A stretch of DNA of 64,000 nucleotides, taken from the NCBI RefSeq assembly GCF_039839375.1, contig NZ_JBDOQU010000001.1, positions 420,698 to 484,697 of the forward strand. Direction: 5' to 3'. This document shows positions 54,547-62,708 of this stretch, piece by piece (position 1 is the first letter of the stretch; each line of letters opens with the position of its first letter). Source of the stretch: JBDOQU01 sp039839375 (GTDB lineage: Bacteria > Pseudomonadota > Alphaproteobacteria > DSM-16000 > Inquilinaceae). The translations under genes were made by a program, and so were the position numbers. The notes below the pieces were generated by a model. That model was not told where the DNA came from. It ran no database searches and saw only the letters and a list, made by a program, of their open reading frames with translations.

Positions 54547-54729
54547 TCAGATGCCGGCGGCCTGCCGGTAGCGGCGCACGGTCTCCCGTAGGCGGTCATT
54601 CACGGGCCGTGGATTGATCAAGGCGTCGACGAAGGCCTCGCTGTCGCGCGCGATCAGGTCGAGGCGCTGGCTCTCCTCGATCGTGCGGCGGGCGGCTTCC
54701 TGAACGCTGGTCAGCACGAAATCGCTCAT
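54547..54729 (-). pseudogene. 5'-truncated DUF1778 (TacA-type) antitoxin
   Basis: The 60 codons give MSDFVLTSVQEAARRTIEES, a central QRLDLIARDSEAFVDALINP and an ending RYRQAAGI. This is the C-terminal half of DUF1778 antitoxins, which normally start with a ribbon-helix-helix of about 40 residues before SxSDFVL. Reading further back in frame gives DEQQERS, then a stop, so the missing part is not simply a start-site error. The break coincides with the edge of the AT-rich insert at about 54735. No GNAT toxin (TacT) follows. A shortened working protein is possible, but DNA binding should be lost. Confidence 0.62.
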
Positions 54730-54806
54730 ACTTCGCTCTTGTTGCTCATCTCATAGAGAACTGATACAACTTAAGATAGTATACATTCAACTATGAGGAT
54801 TGAAAT

Positions 54807-55406
54807 ATGATGACACCATATAAAGGCTGGAAAAAGCGTCGTATGACAACAGCCTTTCTACTGCACCAAACCCTTCACCTTCCGCCACCCCCTAATTATA
54901 AAGAAAATTCTGATTGTCATCTTAAATACAAGAAGGACAAATTTGGCATAGTGGATCGTCTAATATACTATTACTCAGAAGGATTTGGTAATGGTTCGAG
55001 ATCAGGACGTAAAAAATATATATACGTTCCTTTGTGGTCAGTGAAAGCGTATGAAAAATATCATGAAATGAATGCTTCCTATAAAAAATCGAAATGGCAA
55101 TAGAATACTTTTATTTTAGAGCATCCGTTTGAAAGATCCACATTAAAAAAATATCTTTGCAATAATGTAGAAAAATATACTAATTGTAAAATTCTACAGA
55201 ACGATCTTAATTTATATGCTAATGCCGTTGTTGTTACACGTTGTGAAGATGAAAAACTTAAAAATAAAAAAAGCATAGACATCGAACAGCCCTGGGGTCA
55301 TTACGCCGAAAAAATAAAAATAGTTGGTCACAAAGAAATCCCCGTTGAAGTGCATAAGAATATACCTTCAGAAATGCTAACTCCTCTGGAATCAATCAAT
55401 ATTTAA
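54807..55406 (+). pseudogene. AT-rich orphan gene interrupted by one in-frame amber codon
   Basis: ATG at 54807 (AGGA ten bases before) opens 98 codons beginning MMTPYKGWKKRRMTTAFLLH, stopping at TAG 55101-55103. In the same frame the next 100 codons (NTFILEHPFERSTLKKYLCN and on, ending SEMLTPLESINI) are open to TAA at 55404-55406. So long an open frame in very AT-rich DNA is unlikely by chance, and it has no start codon of its own. It looks like one 198-residue, Lys/Tyr-rich protein with a nonsense mutation; amber readthrough is the alternative. No family is recognised. Confidence 0.65.
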
Positions 55407-55414
55407 AATATTGC

Positions 55415-55948
55415 TCAACGGGCCTTCCGGGCCTGCTCCCGATATTCCGCCGCCAGCTTAACGTATTTTTCCGCCAGCACCGGGAGGTAGGCGATTTCCT
55501 CCGCCGTCATGGCGCGCATGAAGCGGGCCGGGCTGCCGGCCCAGAGCTGGCCGGCGGGGACGCGCTTGCCCGGCGTCACCAGAGCGCCGCCGGCGACCAT
55601 CGCGCCGCCTTCGACCACCGCGCCGTCCATGACGCAGGCGCGCATGCCGACGAAGGCGCCGCTTTCCAGCGTGCAGGCGTGGAGGAGCGCCAGATGGCCG
55701 ACCGTCACCCCGTCGCCGATATGGGTGGCGTCGCCGCCGCCGGTGACGTGGATGATCGTGCCGTCCTGGAGGTTCGTGCCCTTCCCGATGCGGATGTGGT
55801 TGACGTCGCCGCGCGCGACCACACCGAACCACAGGCTGCTGCCCTCCCCCACCGTCACGTCGCCGGTCAGGGTCGCGGTGGGGGCGATATAGGCGGTGGC
55901 GGCGATCCGGGGCGCGGTGTCGCGATAAGGGAGGATGATGCCGGTCAT
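55415..55948 (-). CDS. Gamma carbonic anhydrase-like protein (hexapeptide repeat)
   Basis: 177 residues of left-handed beta-helix. The hexapeptide pattern is visible in AAYIAPTATLTGDVTVGEGS and SLWFGVVARGDVNHIRIGKG. The metal-site histidines of the gamma-CA family are in TIIHVTGGGDATHIGDGVTVGHLALLHAC, where the H-x-GH-x4-H arrangement is retained. It may hydrate CO2 or act as an acyl transferase-like scaffold; the family is mixed. Its ATG overlaps the argC stop by four bases, so it is co-transcribed with argC. Confidence 0.92.
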   Translation of the reverse strand: MTGIILPYRDTAPRIAATAYIAPTATLTGDVTVGEGSSLWFGVVARGDVNHIRIGKGTNLQDGTIIHVTGGGDATHIGDGVTVGHLALLHACTLESGAFVGMRACVMDGAVVEGGAMVAGGALVTPGKRVPAGQLWAGSPARFMRAMTAEEIAYLPVLAEKYVKLAAEYREQARKAR

Positions 55949-56991
55949 GGGAAGAGCGCCACCTGTTCGAGCCCTTCGGTTTCGGGCAGGCCGAACATCA
56001 CGTTCATGTTCTGGATGGCCTGGCCCGAGGAGCCCTTGACCAGATTGTCGATCACCGACAGCACGATGGCGTGGCCGGCCCGCCGGTCGGGGAAGACCGA
56101 CAGGATGCAGAGGTTGGAGCCGCGAACGTGCCGGGTGGCGGGCGATCCGCCCTCCCCCAGCACGCGGACGAAGGGTTCGCCCTCATAGCGGCGGCGAAGC
56201 GCGTCGCGGAGGTCGTCCACGCCGGCCCCGTCCGCCAGTTTGACGTAGGCGGTGACGAATTCCCCCCGGTTCATCGGGACGAGATGGGGGGTGAAGGACA
56301 TCTCGATCGGCTCCCCGGCCAGCCGGGAAAGCTCCTGCTCCATCTCCGGCATGTGGCGATGGCGGCCGACGCCATAGGCGTGCATCGCCTCGCTGACCTC
56401 CGTGAACAGGTTCGCCTCCTTCACCGAGCGGCCGGCCCCGCTGACGCCGGATTTGGCGTCGACGATGATCGAGGAATTGTCGATCAGCCGGCCGCCGACC
56501 AGCGGCAGCAGCGCCAGCAGGACCGCCGTGGGGTAGCAGCCGGGATTGGCGACCAACCGCGCGTCGCGCACCTGGTCCCGCGTCCATTCGGTGAGGCCGT
56601 AGACGGCTTGCCTCTGGAGGTCCGGCGCGCGGTGGGGGTGGCCGTACCATTCGGCGTAGGTTTCGGTGTCGGTCAGCCGGAAATCCGCAGAAAGGTCGAC
56701 GACCCGCACGGAGGGCGGCAGGGCGGCGATGATCTCCTGCGTCGTGCCGTGGGGCAGGCCGCAGAAGGCGAGATCCACGTCCGTCCAGCCGGCATCCTCC
56801 ACCTTCACCAGATCGGGCAGGCCGAAGCCGGCGAGATGGGGAAAGACCTCGCCTATCGGCTTCCCGGCGGAACGCTCGGCCGTCATGACCCGGATGTCGG
56901 CATGGGGATGGCGGAGCAGCAGGCGCACGAGATCCGCGCCCGTATAGCCGCTGGCCCCGAGGATCCCGACCCTGACTTTCCGGTCCGCCAT
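55945..56991 (-). CDS. argC: N-acetyl-gamma-glutamyl-phosphate reductase
   Basis: 348 residues, third step of arginine synthesis. The NADPH motif GILGASGYTGADLVRLLLRH is at the N-terminus. The catalytic cysteine lies in VANPGCYPTAVLLALLPLV. The second-domain histidine is in VGRHRHMPEMEQEL. In many alphaproteobacteria argC directly follows rplM-rpsI. Here those genes lie on the same strand, but 5 kb away, with an unrelated block between. Confidence 0.96.
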   Translation of the reverse strand: MADRKVRVGILGASGYTGADLVRLLLRHPHADIRVMTAERSAGKPIGEVFPHLAGFGLPDLVKVEDAGWTDVDLAFCGLPHGTTQEIIAALPPSVRVVDLSADFRLTDTETYAEWYGHPHRAPDLQRQAVYGLTEWTRDQVRDARLVANPGCYPTAVLLALLPLVGGRLIDNSSIIVDAKSGVSGAGRSVKEANLFTEVSEAMHAYGVGRHRHMPEMEQELSRLAGEPIEMSFTPHLVPMNRGEFVTAYVKLADGAGVDDLRDALRRRYEGEPFVRVLGEGGSPATRHVRGSNLCILSVFPDRRAGHAIVLSVIDNLVKGSSGQAIQNMNVMFGLPETEGLEQVALFP

Positions 56992-57218
56992 CGCGAAACT
57001 CCTTCAGCGGCGCCCGAGGAGCGCCTTTCCGATGTAAGGCTTCTAGCTAATCGACGCACGCGGAGGGCGCAAGGAAGAGTGAGTTTCCGCGCCGTCTCCG
57101 CCCCGTCCTTGTGTCGCCGATCACAGCGGCGGCGCGGCGCGGACGGGAGAGTCGGTTTAAAGACGCCCTCCCCGACCCGATATCAGGCGGAGCCCCCGTC
57201 TGCTGGAGACCGCGCCCA

Positions 57219-58214
57219 ATGATTCCCTTCTCCGTTCTGGACCTTTCGCCCATCGTGGAGGGATCGACGGCCGGCGACGCGTTGCGCAACTCGCTGGATC
57301 TCGCGCGACACGCCGAGAAGCTGGGCTATCACCGGTTCTGGCTGGCCGAGCACCACAACATGACGGGCATCGCCAGCGCGGCGACGGCGGTGGTCATCGG
57401 CCATGTCGCCGGGGGCACGAAGACGATCCGCGTCGGCTCCGGCGGCATCATGCTGCCCAACCATTCGCCGCTGGTGGTGGCGGAGCAGTTCGGGACGCTG
57501 GAGACGCTGCATCCCGGCCGCATCGATCTTGGGCTGGGCCGCGCGCCCGGGACCGACATGATGACGGCCCGCGCGCTGCGCCGCGATATGGCGGACAGCG
57601 CCAACCGCTTCCCGCAGGACGTGCTGGAGCTGCGCGCCTATTTCGAGGAGCCGGCGCCGGGCCAGAAGATTCGCGCCGTGCCGGGGGCCGGCCTCCGGGT
57701 GCCGCTCTGGCTGCTGGGGTCCAGCCTGTTCAGCGCGGAGCTGGCGGCCATGCTGGGCCTGCCCTTCGCCTTCGCCTCCCATTTCGCGCCGGACGCGATG
57801 ATGGAGGCGCTGGAGATCTATCGCAGCCGGTTCGAACCGTCCGACAGGCTGCGCAAGCCTTATGCGATGCTGGGGGTGAACGTGATCGCCGCCGACAGCG
57901 ACGAGCAGGCGCGACGGCTGTTCACCTCGCTCCAGCAATCCTTCGTCAATCTGCGGCGCGGCATGCCCGGACGCCTGCCGCCGCCAATCGACGATATCGA
58001 CGGTTATTGCTCGCCAGTTGAGAAGGCCGGCGTGGACCGGGCGCTCGCCTGCTCCTTCGTCGGGACTGATCTGACCGTCCGGCATGGGCTGGAGGAGTTC
58101 GTCGCAAGGACGGGCGCGGACGAACTGATCGTCAGCGGCCACATCTTCGACCATTCCGCGAGGCTGCGGTCGTTCGAGATCGCGGCGGGCGCGCGGGAGA
58201 AGCTGGCGGCTTAA
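57219..58214 (+). CDS. LLM class flavin-dependent oxidoreductase
   Basis: 331 residues from MIPFSVLDLSPIVEGSTAGD at 57219 (GGAG upstream). It is a luciferase-like monooxygenase of the MsnO8 type: ARHAEKLGYHRFWLAEHHNM, then VGSGGIMLPNHSPLVVAEQF and GRIDLGLGRAPGTD are diagnostic. Such enzymes use FMNH2 and O2, or coenzyme F420. The natural substrate is unknown. It is the first gene of the block between argC and rpsI and is followed by a palindromic repeat. Confidence 0.94.
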   Translation: MIPFSVLDLSPIVEGSTAGDALRNSLDLARHAEKLGYHRFWLAEHHNMTGIASAATAVVIGHVAGGTKTIRVGSGGIMLPNHSPLVVAEQFGTLETLHPGRIDLGLGRAPGTDMMTARALRRDMADSANRFPQDVLELRAYFEEPAPGQKIRAVPGAGLRVPLWLLGSSLFSAELAAMLGLPFAFASHFAPDAMMEALEIYRSRFEPSDRLRKPYAMLGVNVIAADSDEQARRLFTSLQQSFVNLRRGMPGRLPPPIDDIDGYCSPVEKAGVDRALACSFVGTDLTVRHGLEEFVARTGADELIVSGHIFDHSARLRSFEIAAGAREKLAA

Positions 58215-58312
58215 CCCCTCACCCTCCCGCTTCGCGGGTCCCTCCCTCTCCCCGGAGGGGCGAGGGTAAGTTGGTAGCCCTCGCCCCGCCGGGGAGAGGG
58301 TTGGGTGAGGGG
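58215..58312. repeat. CCCTCACCC palindromic intergenic repeat
   Basis: About 98 bases of the same family as the units at 33846 and 35128, here in the opposite orientation. Complementary ends CCCCTCACCC and GGGTGAGGGG flank smaller palindromes such as CCCGCTTCGCGGG and TCCCCGGAGGGG. It fills the gap between the convergent LLM and ArsR genes and may act as a bidirectional transcription stop. Confidence 0.75.
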
Positions 58313-58317
58313 CGTTT

Positions 58318-58998
58318 CTAAGCCGGGAACAGCGTCTCGAACTCTCGTTGGCCGGCTTGGGTGAAGCGGACGATGCGGGAGGCGGGCTCCCTTTTTGCCC
58401 AGCCCAGCGCGTAGAGCCGGTCCAGGATGGCGGCGCCGAGGGCGCCGGCGAGGTGGCTGCGGCGGGCGCTCCAGTCCAGGCAGGTCTTGCAGAGCGGGCG
58501 GGCGCCGCCGGAGAGCGGAGCCAGTTCGACGCCGAATTCCGCGAGGAAATCCTTTCCGCCTGGCGTCAGGTCGATCTCCGCTTCTCCTTCCCGGATCAGC
58601 TTGCGCCCGACCATGCTGTCGAACATGCGGACGCCGAGATCGCCGGCCAGATGGTCGTAGCAGACCCGCGCCTGCCTTAGCGCCGGGTCCTTCGGGCCGG
58701 TGCGGACGCGCCGGAGGCCGGCGCGTTCGGCCAGTCCCATCAGCCCTTCCAGAACCAGCGCGACGTCCGGGCCGGTAAGGCGGTAGTAGCGGTGACGCCC
58801 CTGCTTCGCCACCTCCACCAGCCCGCCATCATGCAGTTTGGCGAGATGGGAGCTGGCGGTCTGGACGGTGACGCCTGCTTCCTGGGAGAGTTCGGTCGCC
58901 GTCAGCGCCTGTCCGTTCATCAGCGCCGTCAGCATGTTCGCCCGCGCCGGGTCGCCGACCAGCGACGCGACGAGGGCAATGTCGGGGCCTGTTTTCAT
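58318..58998 (-). CDS. ArsR family transcriptional regulator
   Basis: 226 residues. The winged HTH spans LIVASLVGDPARANMLTALM-like sequence near the N-terminus, then LTATELSQEAGVTVQTASSH and LAKLHDGGLVEVAKQGRHRY. A C-terminal extension of about 120 residues includes CKTCLDWSARRSHLAGALGA, typical of the larger ArsR members. No metal-binding CVC motif is present, so it is probably not an arsenic sensor. It is divergent from the NIPSNAP gene, with a palindrome in the gap. Confidence 0.93.
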   Translation of the reverse strand: MKTGPDIALVASLVGDPARANMLTALMNGQALTATELSQEAGVTVQTASSHLAKLHDGGLVEVAKQGRHRYYRLTGPDVALVLEGLMGLAERAGLRRVRTGPKDPALRQARVCYDHLAGDLGVRMFDSMVGRKLIREGEAEIDLTPGGKDFLAEFGVELAPLSGGARPLCKTCLDWSARRSHLAGALGAAILDRLYALGWAKREPASRIVRFTQAGQREFETLFPA

Positions 58999-59000
58999 AG

Positions 59001-59016
59001 TTCGATGTTAATCGAA
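59001..59016. promoter_or_regulatory. Probable ArsR operator palindrome
   Basis: TTCGAT-GTTA-ATCGAA is a perfect six-base inverted repeat with a four-base spacer, immediately upstream of the arsR start (58998) and 59 bases before the divergent NIPSNAP gene. The position suits autoregulation and control of the neighbouring pair. Confidence 0.58.
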
Positions 59017-59074
59017 GCATCCTGCCCGCGCAACGGGGCATGATCCTTCCCGTCATCAAGCAGGAGATTGAAAG

Positions 59075-59407
59075 ATGTCGGTCACGGTTTTCATCCGATA
59101 TGAAATCGACCCGTTCAAGAAGGCGCAGTTCGAGCGATACGCGCGGAACTGGGGGCAGGCGATCCCGCGCTGCGGGGCCGATCTGATCGGCTATTTCGCG
59201 CCCCACGAGGGGTCCAGCACCACCGCCTACGGCGTCTACACTGTCGAGAGCCTGGCGGCCTATGAGGCCTATCGCGCGCGACTGGCGGCCGACCCGCTGG
59301 GCCGGGAGAATTACGAGTTCGCGCAAGCGGAGAAGTTCCTGTTGCGGGAGGACAGGCTGTTCCTCAAGCTGGCCTCCGCACCCCATTCGGAGCTTGTCCG
59401 CCCATGA
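59075..59407 (+). CDS. NIPSNAP family protein (dimeric alpha-beta barrel)
   Basis: 110 residues: MSVTVFIRYEIDPFKKAQFE, RYARNWGQAIPRCGADLIGY and FAPHEGSSTTAYGVYTVESL are the family pattern. The barrel fold resembles small monooxygenases and dehydratases, but NIPSNAP proteins have no established reaction. It is divergent from arsR, with AGGAG upstream, and overlaps the next gene by four bases, so the two are coupled. Confidence 0.9.
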   Translation: MSVTVFIRYEIDPFKKAQFERYARNWGQAIPRCGADLIGYFAPHEGSSTTAYGVYTVESLAAYEAYRARLAADPLGRENYEFAQAEKFLLREDRLFLKLASAPHSELVRP

Positions 59408-59748
59408 TCGCCGTCATTTTCGAAGTCTGGCCGAACGGCGACCGCAAGGGCGACTATCTGGACATCGCGGCGGAGCTTCGCCCGCATCTGGAGGCCATCG
59501 ACGGGTTCATCTCCGTCGAGCGGTTCGAGAGCATCAGCGAGCCCGGCAAGATGCTGTCCCTCTCCTTCTTCCGCGACGAGGAGGCGGTGAAAGCCTGGCG
59601 GACAACCGGCCTGCACCGGGCGGCGCAGGCCAGGGGGCGCAGCGAGGTCTTCGGGAACTATCGGCTGAGGCTCGCAGGCGTGATGCGGGATTACGGCATG
59701 GATGAGCGGGCCGAGGCGCCGGACGACAGCCGCAAGGCGCACGGGTAG
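59404..59748 (+). CDS. Antibiotic biosynthesis monooxygenase-like (ABM) protein
   Basis: 114 residues starting MIAVIFEVWPNGDRKGDYLD, with the ABM-type core LEAIDGFISVERFESISEPG, KMLSLSFFRDEEAVKAWRTT and HRAAQARGRSEVFGNYRLRL. Members oxidise quinols or degrade haem; others have no known reaction. It is coupled to the NIPSNAP gene and probably ArsR-controlled. The TauE gene starts 13 bases later. Confidence 0.87.
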   Translation: MIAVIFEVWPNGDRKGDYLDIAAELRPHLEAIDGFISVERFESISEPGKMLSLSFFRDEEAVKAWRTTGLHRAAQARGRSEVFGNYRLRLAGVMRDYGMDERAEAPDDSRKAHG

Positions 59749-59760
59749 GCCCCTCCCCTC

Positions 59761-60504
59761 ATGCATGAAATCGAAACGCTGGCGCTGGTCGGGGCGACCT
59801 TCTTCCTGGCCGGCGCGGTCAAGGGCGTGGTCGGCCTTGGCCTGCCGACGGTCAGCCTCGCCGTGCTGACGGCGACTATCGGCCTGCCGCAGGCCATGGC
59901 GCTGCTTCTGGCGCCGTCGCTGGCGACTAATCTGTGGCAGGCGCTGGCGGGAGGCCATGGGCGCGCCGTGCTGCGGCGGACATGGCCGTTCCTGGCGCTG
60001 GCGACCGGGACGGTGTGGATCGGCGCTCTGGCGCTGACGCGTATCGATGTGGCGCTGCTGTCGGCGATGCTGGGGGCGCTGCTCATCCTCTATGCGGCCA
60101 TGAGCCTGACCGGCGTTAAGATCGTGGTCCCGCCGGGGCGTGAGGTCTGGGCCGGCCCGGCGCTGGGGACGATCAACGGCCTGCTGACGGGAATGACGGG
60201 ATCGTTCGTCGTGCCGGGAGTGCTCTACCTCCAGGCGATCGGGCTGGGGCGGGACATGCTGATCCAGGCGATGGGGATGCTCTTCGCCGCCTCCGCGCTG
60301 GCGCTGGCCGTCGCGCTGGGCGGCAACGGGCTGCTGACGGCGGAGCTGGGGTTGGCCTCGATCCTCGCCATCCTGCCGGCCGTCGCCGGGATGATCGCCG
60401 GCCAGCACCTGCGGAAACGGATGCCCGACGCGCTGTTCCGGCGCGTCTTCTTCCTCTCCCTGCTGGCGCTGGGGGGCTACATCGTGCTGCGGTCGATGAT
60501 GTAG
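59761..60504 (+). CDS. TauE/SafE family sulfite or sulfonate exporter
   Basis: 247 residues with about eight transmembrane helices. It opens with FFLAGAVKGVVGLGLPTVSL, the first half-repeat of TSUP carriers, and the second appears as GTINGLLTGMTGSFVVPGVL followed by YLQAIGLGRDMLIQAMGMLF. Members export sulfite, sulfoacetate or similar organosulfur anions. It lies in the same direction as the two ArsR-linked genes and could be in their operon. Confidence 0.92.
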   Translation: MHEIETLALVGATFFLAGAVKGVVGLGLPTVSLAVLTATIGLPQAMALLLAPSLATNLWQALAGGHGRAVLRRTWPFLALATGTVWIGALALTRIDVALLSAMLGALLILYAAMSLTGVKIVVPPGREVWAGPALGTINGLLTGMTGSFVVPGVLYLQAIGLGRDMLIQAMGMLFAASALALAVALGGNGLLTAELGLASILAILPAVAGMIAGQHLRKRMPDALFRRVFFLSLLALGGYIVLRSMM

Positions 60505-60541
60505 GGTTCGTGGACCCTGCCCCGCCGATGGAGACAGCCCG

Positions 60542-61057
60542 ATGCCCTCCCCTTCGACAGCCCTTCTGCCAGCTCTCGGCCTGCTCGCCGCTCTCGTCGC
60601 CTGCGCGGCCCCGCCGAAGCCCTCGCCCGGCATGGCGACGGCAGCCGCCACGATGATCGAGCTTCCAGACGGCACGGCGTGCCGGGCGGATGAGGCCTGC
60701 ACGCTGGACGGGCGGGCGGTACGGCGGCTGGATATCGGGGAACTGGAGGTGACGGTCGAACTGGCCGACCGGGACGGCGGGACGGAAACGCTGTCCTTCC
60801 CGATCGAGCGCGTGGAGCTGGCGGACGGCGCGCAGTGCCCTTCCGCCGGCCAAGGCGCGACCCTGGCGTTCGAGGGCAAGCGGCTGAACTACACCTGCCT
60901 CAGCGCCCCCGTCGCCGGGCTGATCGGCGGGTTCGACGTGACCGACGGCGTGGCGACGGCGGAAGGCGTGGTGCTCGGCCATTCCGACGGCGAAGGCTTC
61001 ACGGCGGAGGAGATCATGATGTTTACGGTTGGGCGGGTGGTGACGGCGGCTGAGTAG
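60542..61057 (+). CDS. Putative lipoprotein, function unknown
   Basis: 171 residues. The N-terminus MPSPSTALLPALGLLAALVA ends in a lipobox LVAC. The mature part has four cysteines in two pairs (CRADEACTL, then CPSAGQ and NYTCLSA) that could form disulfides in the periplasm. The remainder is beta-rich with no family recognised (ELEVTVELADRDGGTETLSF, IEELV-like C-terminus). It follows tauE by 37 bases. Confidence 0.76.
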   Translation: MPSPSTALLPALGLLAALVACAAPPKPSPGMATAAATMIELPDGTACRADEACTLDGRAVRRLDIGELEVTVELADRDGGTETLSFPIERVELADGAQCPSAGQGATLAFEGKRLNYTCLSAPVAGLIGGFDVTDGVATAEGVVLGHSDGEGFTAEEIMMFTVGRVVTAAE

Positions 61058-61220
61058 GTGCAAGTCGCCGGGTCCCGGCGCGCGGGCATGCCGACCGCAA
61101 GCGTGTTATCCGCCGATAATAACCGGTCGCCTGCACAACCCTCATTGCCTATGCTGCGTCGGAGTCCCAATGCGTTCCGCAAACCGCCGCACCTGACGGC
61201 CGACAGAAGCAACCACGGCG

Positions 61221-62129
61221 ATGATCCCTGATTATCAAACCCTCATGCGCCCCGTCCTTGAGTGTTCACGCGACGGTGAAATACGCATTGGCGATCTGAT
61301 CGACGTGCTGGCCGATCAGTTCGACCTGACCGACGAAGAGCGAATCGAGCTGCTGCCAAGCGGCAAGCAGACCCGTTTCGCCAACCGGGTTCACTGGGCG
61401 AAAAGCTACCTGAAACAAGGAGGCCTCGTGAAACCAACGCGACGAGGCTTTTTCACGATCACCGACCGGGGAAAAGCGGCGCTGGCCGATGCCGGCAACC
61501 AGATCAACAAGACATTTCTTGAACAATTCGATGAGTTCAAAGCGTTCCAGAATCGCACACGAGAGACTGATCTGGAGGATATCGCGCCGACCGAGGAACT
61601 AGCCAGCGCCGCCACGCCGGATGAAGTTCTCCGCGAAGCTCATCAGCGGATAAACACAGCTTTATCCGAGGAGCTTCTGGATCGGGTCCGGGAGGCATCT
61701 CCGGCATTCTTCGAGTACCTGATCGTCCAACTCCTCCTCGCGATGGATTATGGCGGGACGTCGGAAGATGCCGGCCGCGCGTTAGGCAGGAGCGGTGATG
61801 GCGGAATAGACGGCGTTATCGACCAGGACCCGCTGGGCATTGACCAAATATATCTTCAAGCCAAGCGCTACGCCGACGGCAACGTGATCGGCGCGGGCGC
61901 GATCCGCGACTTCTTCGGGGCGTTGAGCTTGAAGAAAGCCCATAAGGGAATTTTCGTCACGACCTCCCTATTCAGCCCTTCGGCCATTCAGACGGCGAGA
62001 GATTTGGGCTCTCGCATCGTGCTGATCGACGGGCCTCAACTCAGTCGTTTGATGATCCGATACAATGTCGGGTGCCGTGACGAAGAGATTCTGCACCTCA
62101 AGAAGGTTGATGAGGATTTCTTCGGATAG
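61221..62129 (+). CDS. mrr: Mrr-type restriction endonuclease
   Basis: 302 residues. The N-terminal winged helix-like Mrr_N region spans about residues 1-95 (ANRVHWAKSYLKQGGLVKPT, RRGFFTITDRGKAALAD). The C-terminal Mrr_cat domain carries the nuclease residues in GRSGDGGIDGVIDQDPLGID and IYLQAKRYADGNVI (D...QxK motif). Such type IV enzymes cut modified DNA. No methylase is adjacent, as expected. GC is slightly lower than in the flanking ribosomal genes. It ends at the terminator shared with rpsI. Confidence 0.9.
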   Translation: MIPDYQTLMRPVLECSRDGEIRIGDLIDVLADQFDLTDEERIELLPSGKQTRFANRVHWAKSYLKQGGLVKPTRRGFFTITDRGKAALADAGNQINKTFLEQFDEFKAFQNRTRETDLEDIAPTEELASAATPDEVLREAHQRINTALSEELLDRVREASPAFFEYLIVQLLLAMDYGGTSEDAGRALGRSGDGGIDGVIDQDPLGIDQIYLQAKRYADGNVIGAGAIRDFFGALSLKKAHKGIFVTTSLFSPSAIQTARDLGSRIVLIDGPQLSRLMIRYNVGCRDEEILHLKKVDEDFFG

Positions 62130-62164
62130 CGGCAATGGCCGGTAGCTTCCGCCAACACAAACAA

Positions 62165-62192
62165 AAAGGGCGTCCCGCGAGGGACGCCCTTT
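62165..62192. terminator. Bidirectional rho-independent terminator
   Basis: AAAGGGCGTCCC and GGGACGCCCTTT form a perfect 12-base stem around the loop GCGA. On the minus strand it is followed by a T-rich run (TTGTTTGTG), so it terminates rplM-rpsI. On the plus strand it follows mrr. Confidence 0.85.
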
Positions 62193-62220
62193 CTCGTGTC
62201 GGCCGGAGCCGGAAGGCAGG

Positions 62221-62706
62221 TCAGCGCTTGGAGAACTGGAAGCTCCGGCGGGCCTTGCGCTTGCCGTACTTCTTGCGCTCCACCTGGCGGCTGTCGCGGG
62301 TCAGGAACCCGCCGGCCTTCAGCGTGGTGTGCAGCATGGGTTCGAAATTCACCAGCGCGCGGCTGATGCCGTGGCGCACCGCGCCGGCCTGGCCCGAAAG
62401 CCCGCCGCCGGTGACCGTGGCGTAGACGTCGTACTGGTTCAGCCGCTCAACGATCTCGAAGGGCTGGCTGATCATCATGCGCAGCACGGGGCGGGCGAAA
62501 TAGACCTCCTGCTCCCGGCCGTTGACGACGACCTTGCCGGAGCCCGGCTTCACCCAGACGCGGGCGATGGCGTCCTTGCGGCGGCCCGTGGCGTAGGCGC
62601 GGCCCTGGGCGTCCAGCTTCTGCTCACGCGGTTCGACGGCTTCCGGCGCAATGTCGGAGGCCTGACCGAGGTCCTTGAGATCGGACAGAGTCTGCGTCTC
62701 GGCCAT
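62221..62706 (-). CDS. rpsI: 30S ribosomal protein S9
   Basis: 161 residues. The S9 core starts YATGRRKDAIARVWVKPGSG and ends with the conserved GFLTRDSRQVERKKYGKRKA and C-terminal SFQFSKR, whose last Arg reaches the P-site tRNA. An N-terminal extension of about 37 residues is normal in alphaproteobacteria. It follows rplM by two bases and ends before the shared terminator. Confidence 0.98.
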   Translation of the reverse strand: MAETQTLSDLKDLGQASDIAPEAVEPREQKLDAQGRAYATGRRKDAIARVWVKPGSGKVVVNGREQEVYFARPVLRMMISQPFEIVERLNQYDVYATVTGGGLSGQAGAVRHGISRALVNFEPMLHTTLKAGGFLTRDSRQVERKKYGKRKARRSFQFSKR

Positions 62707-62708
62707 GA

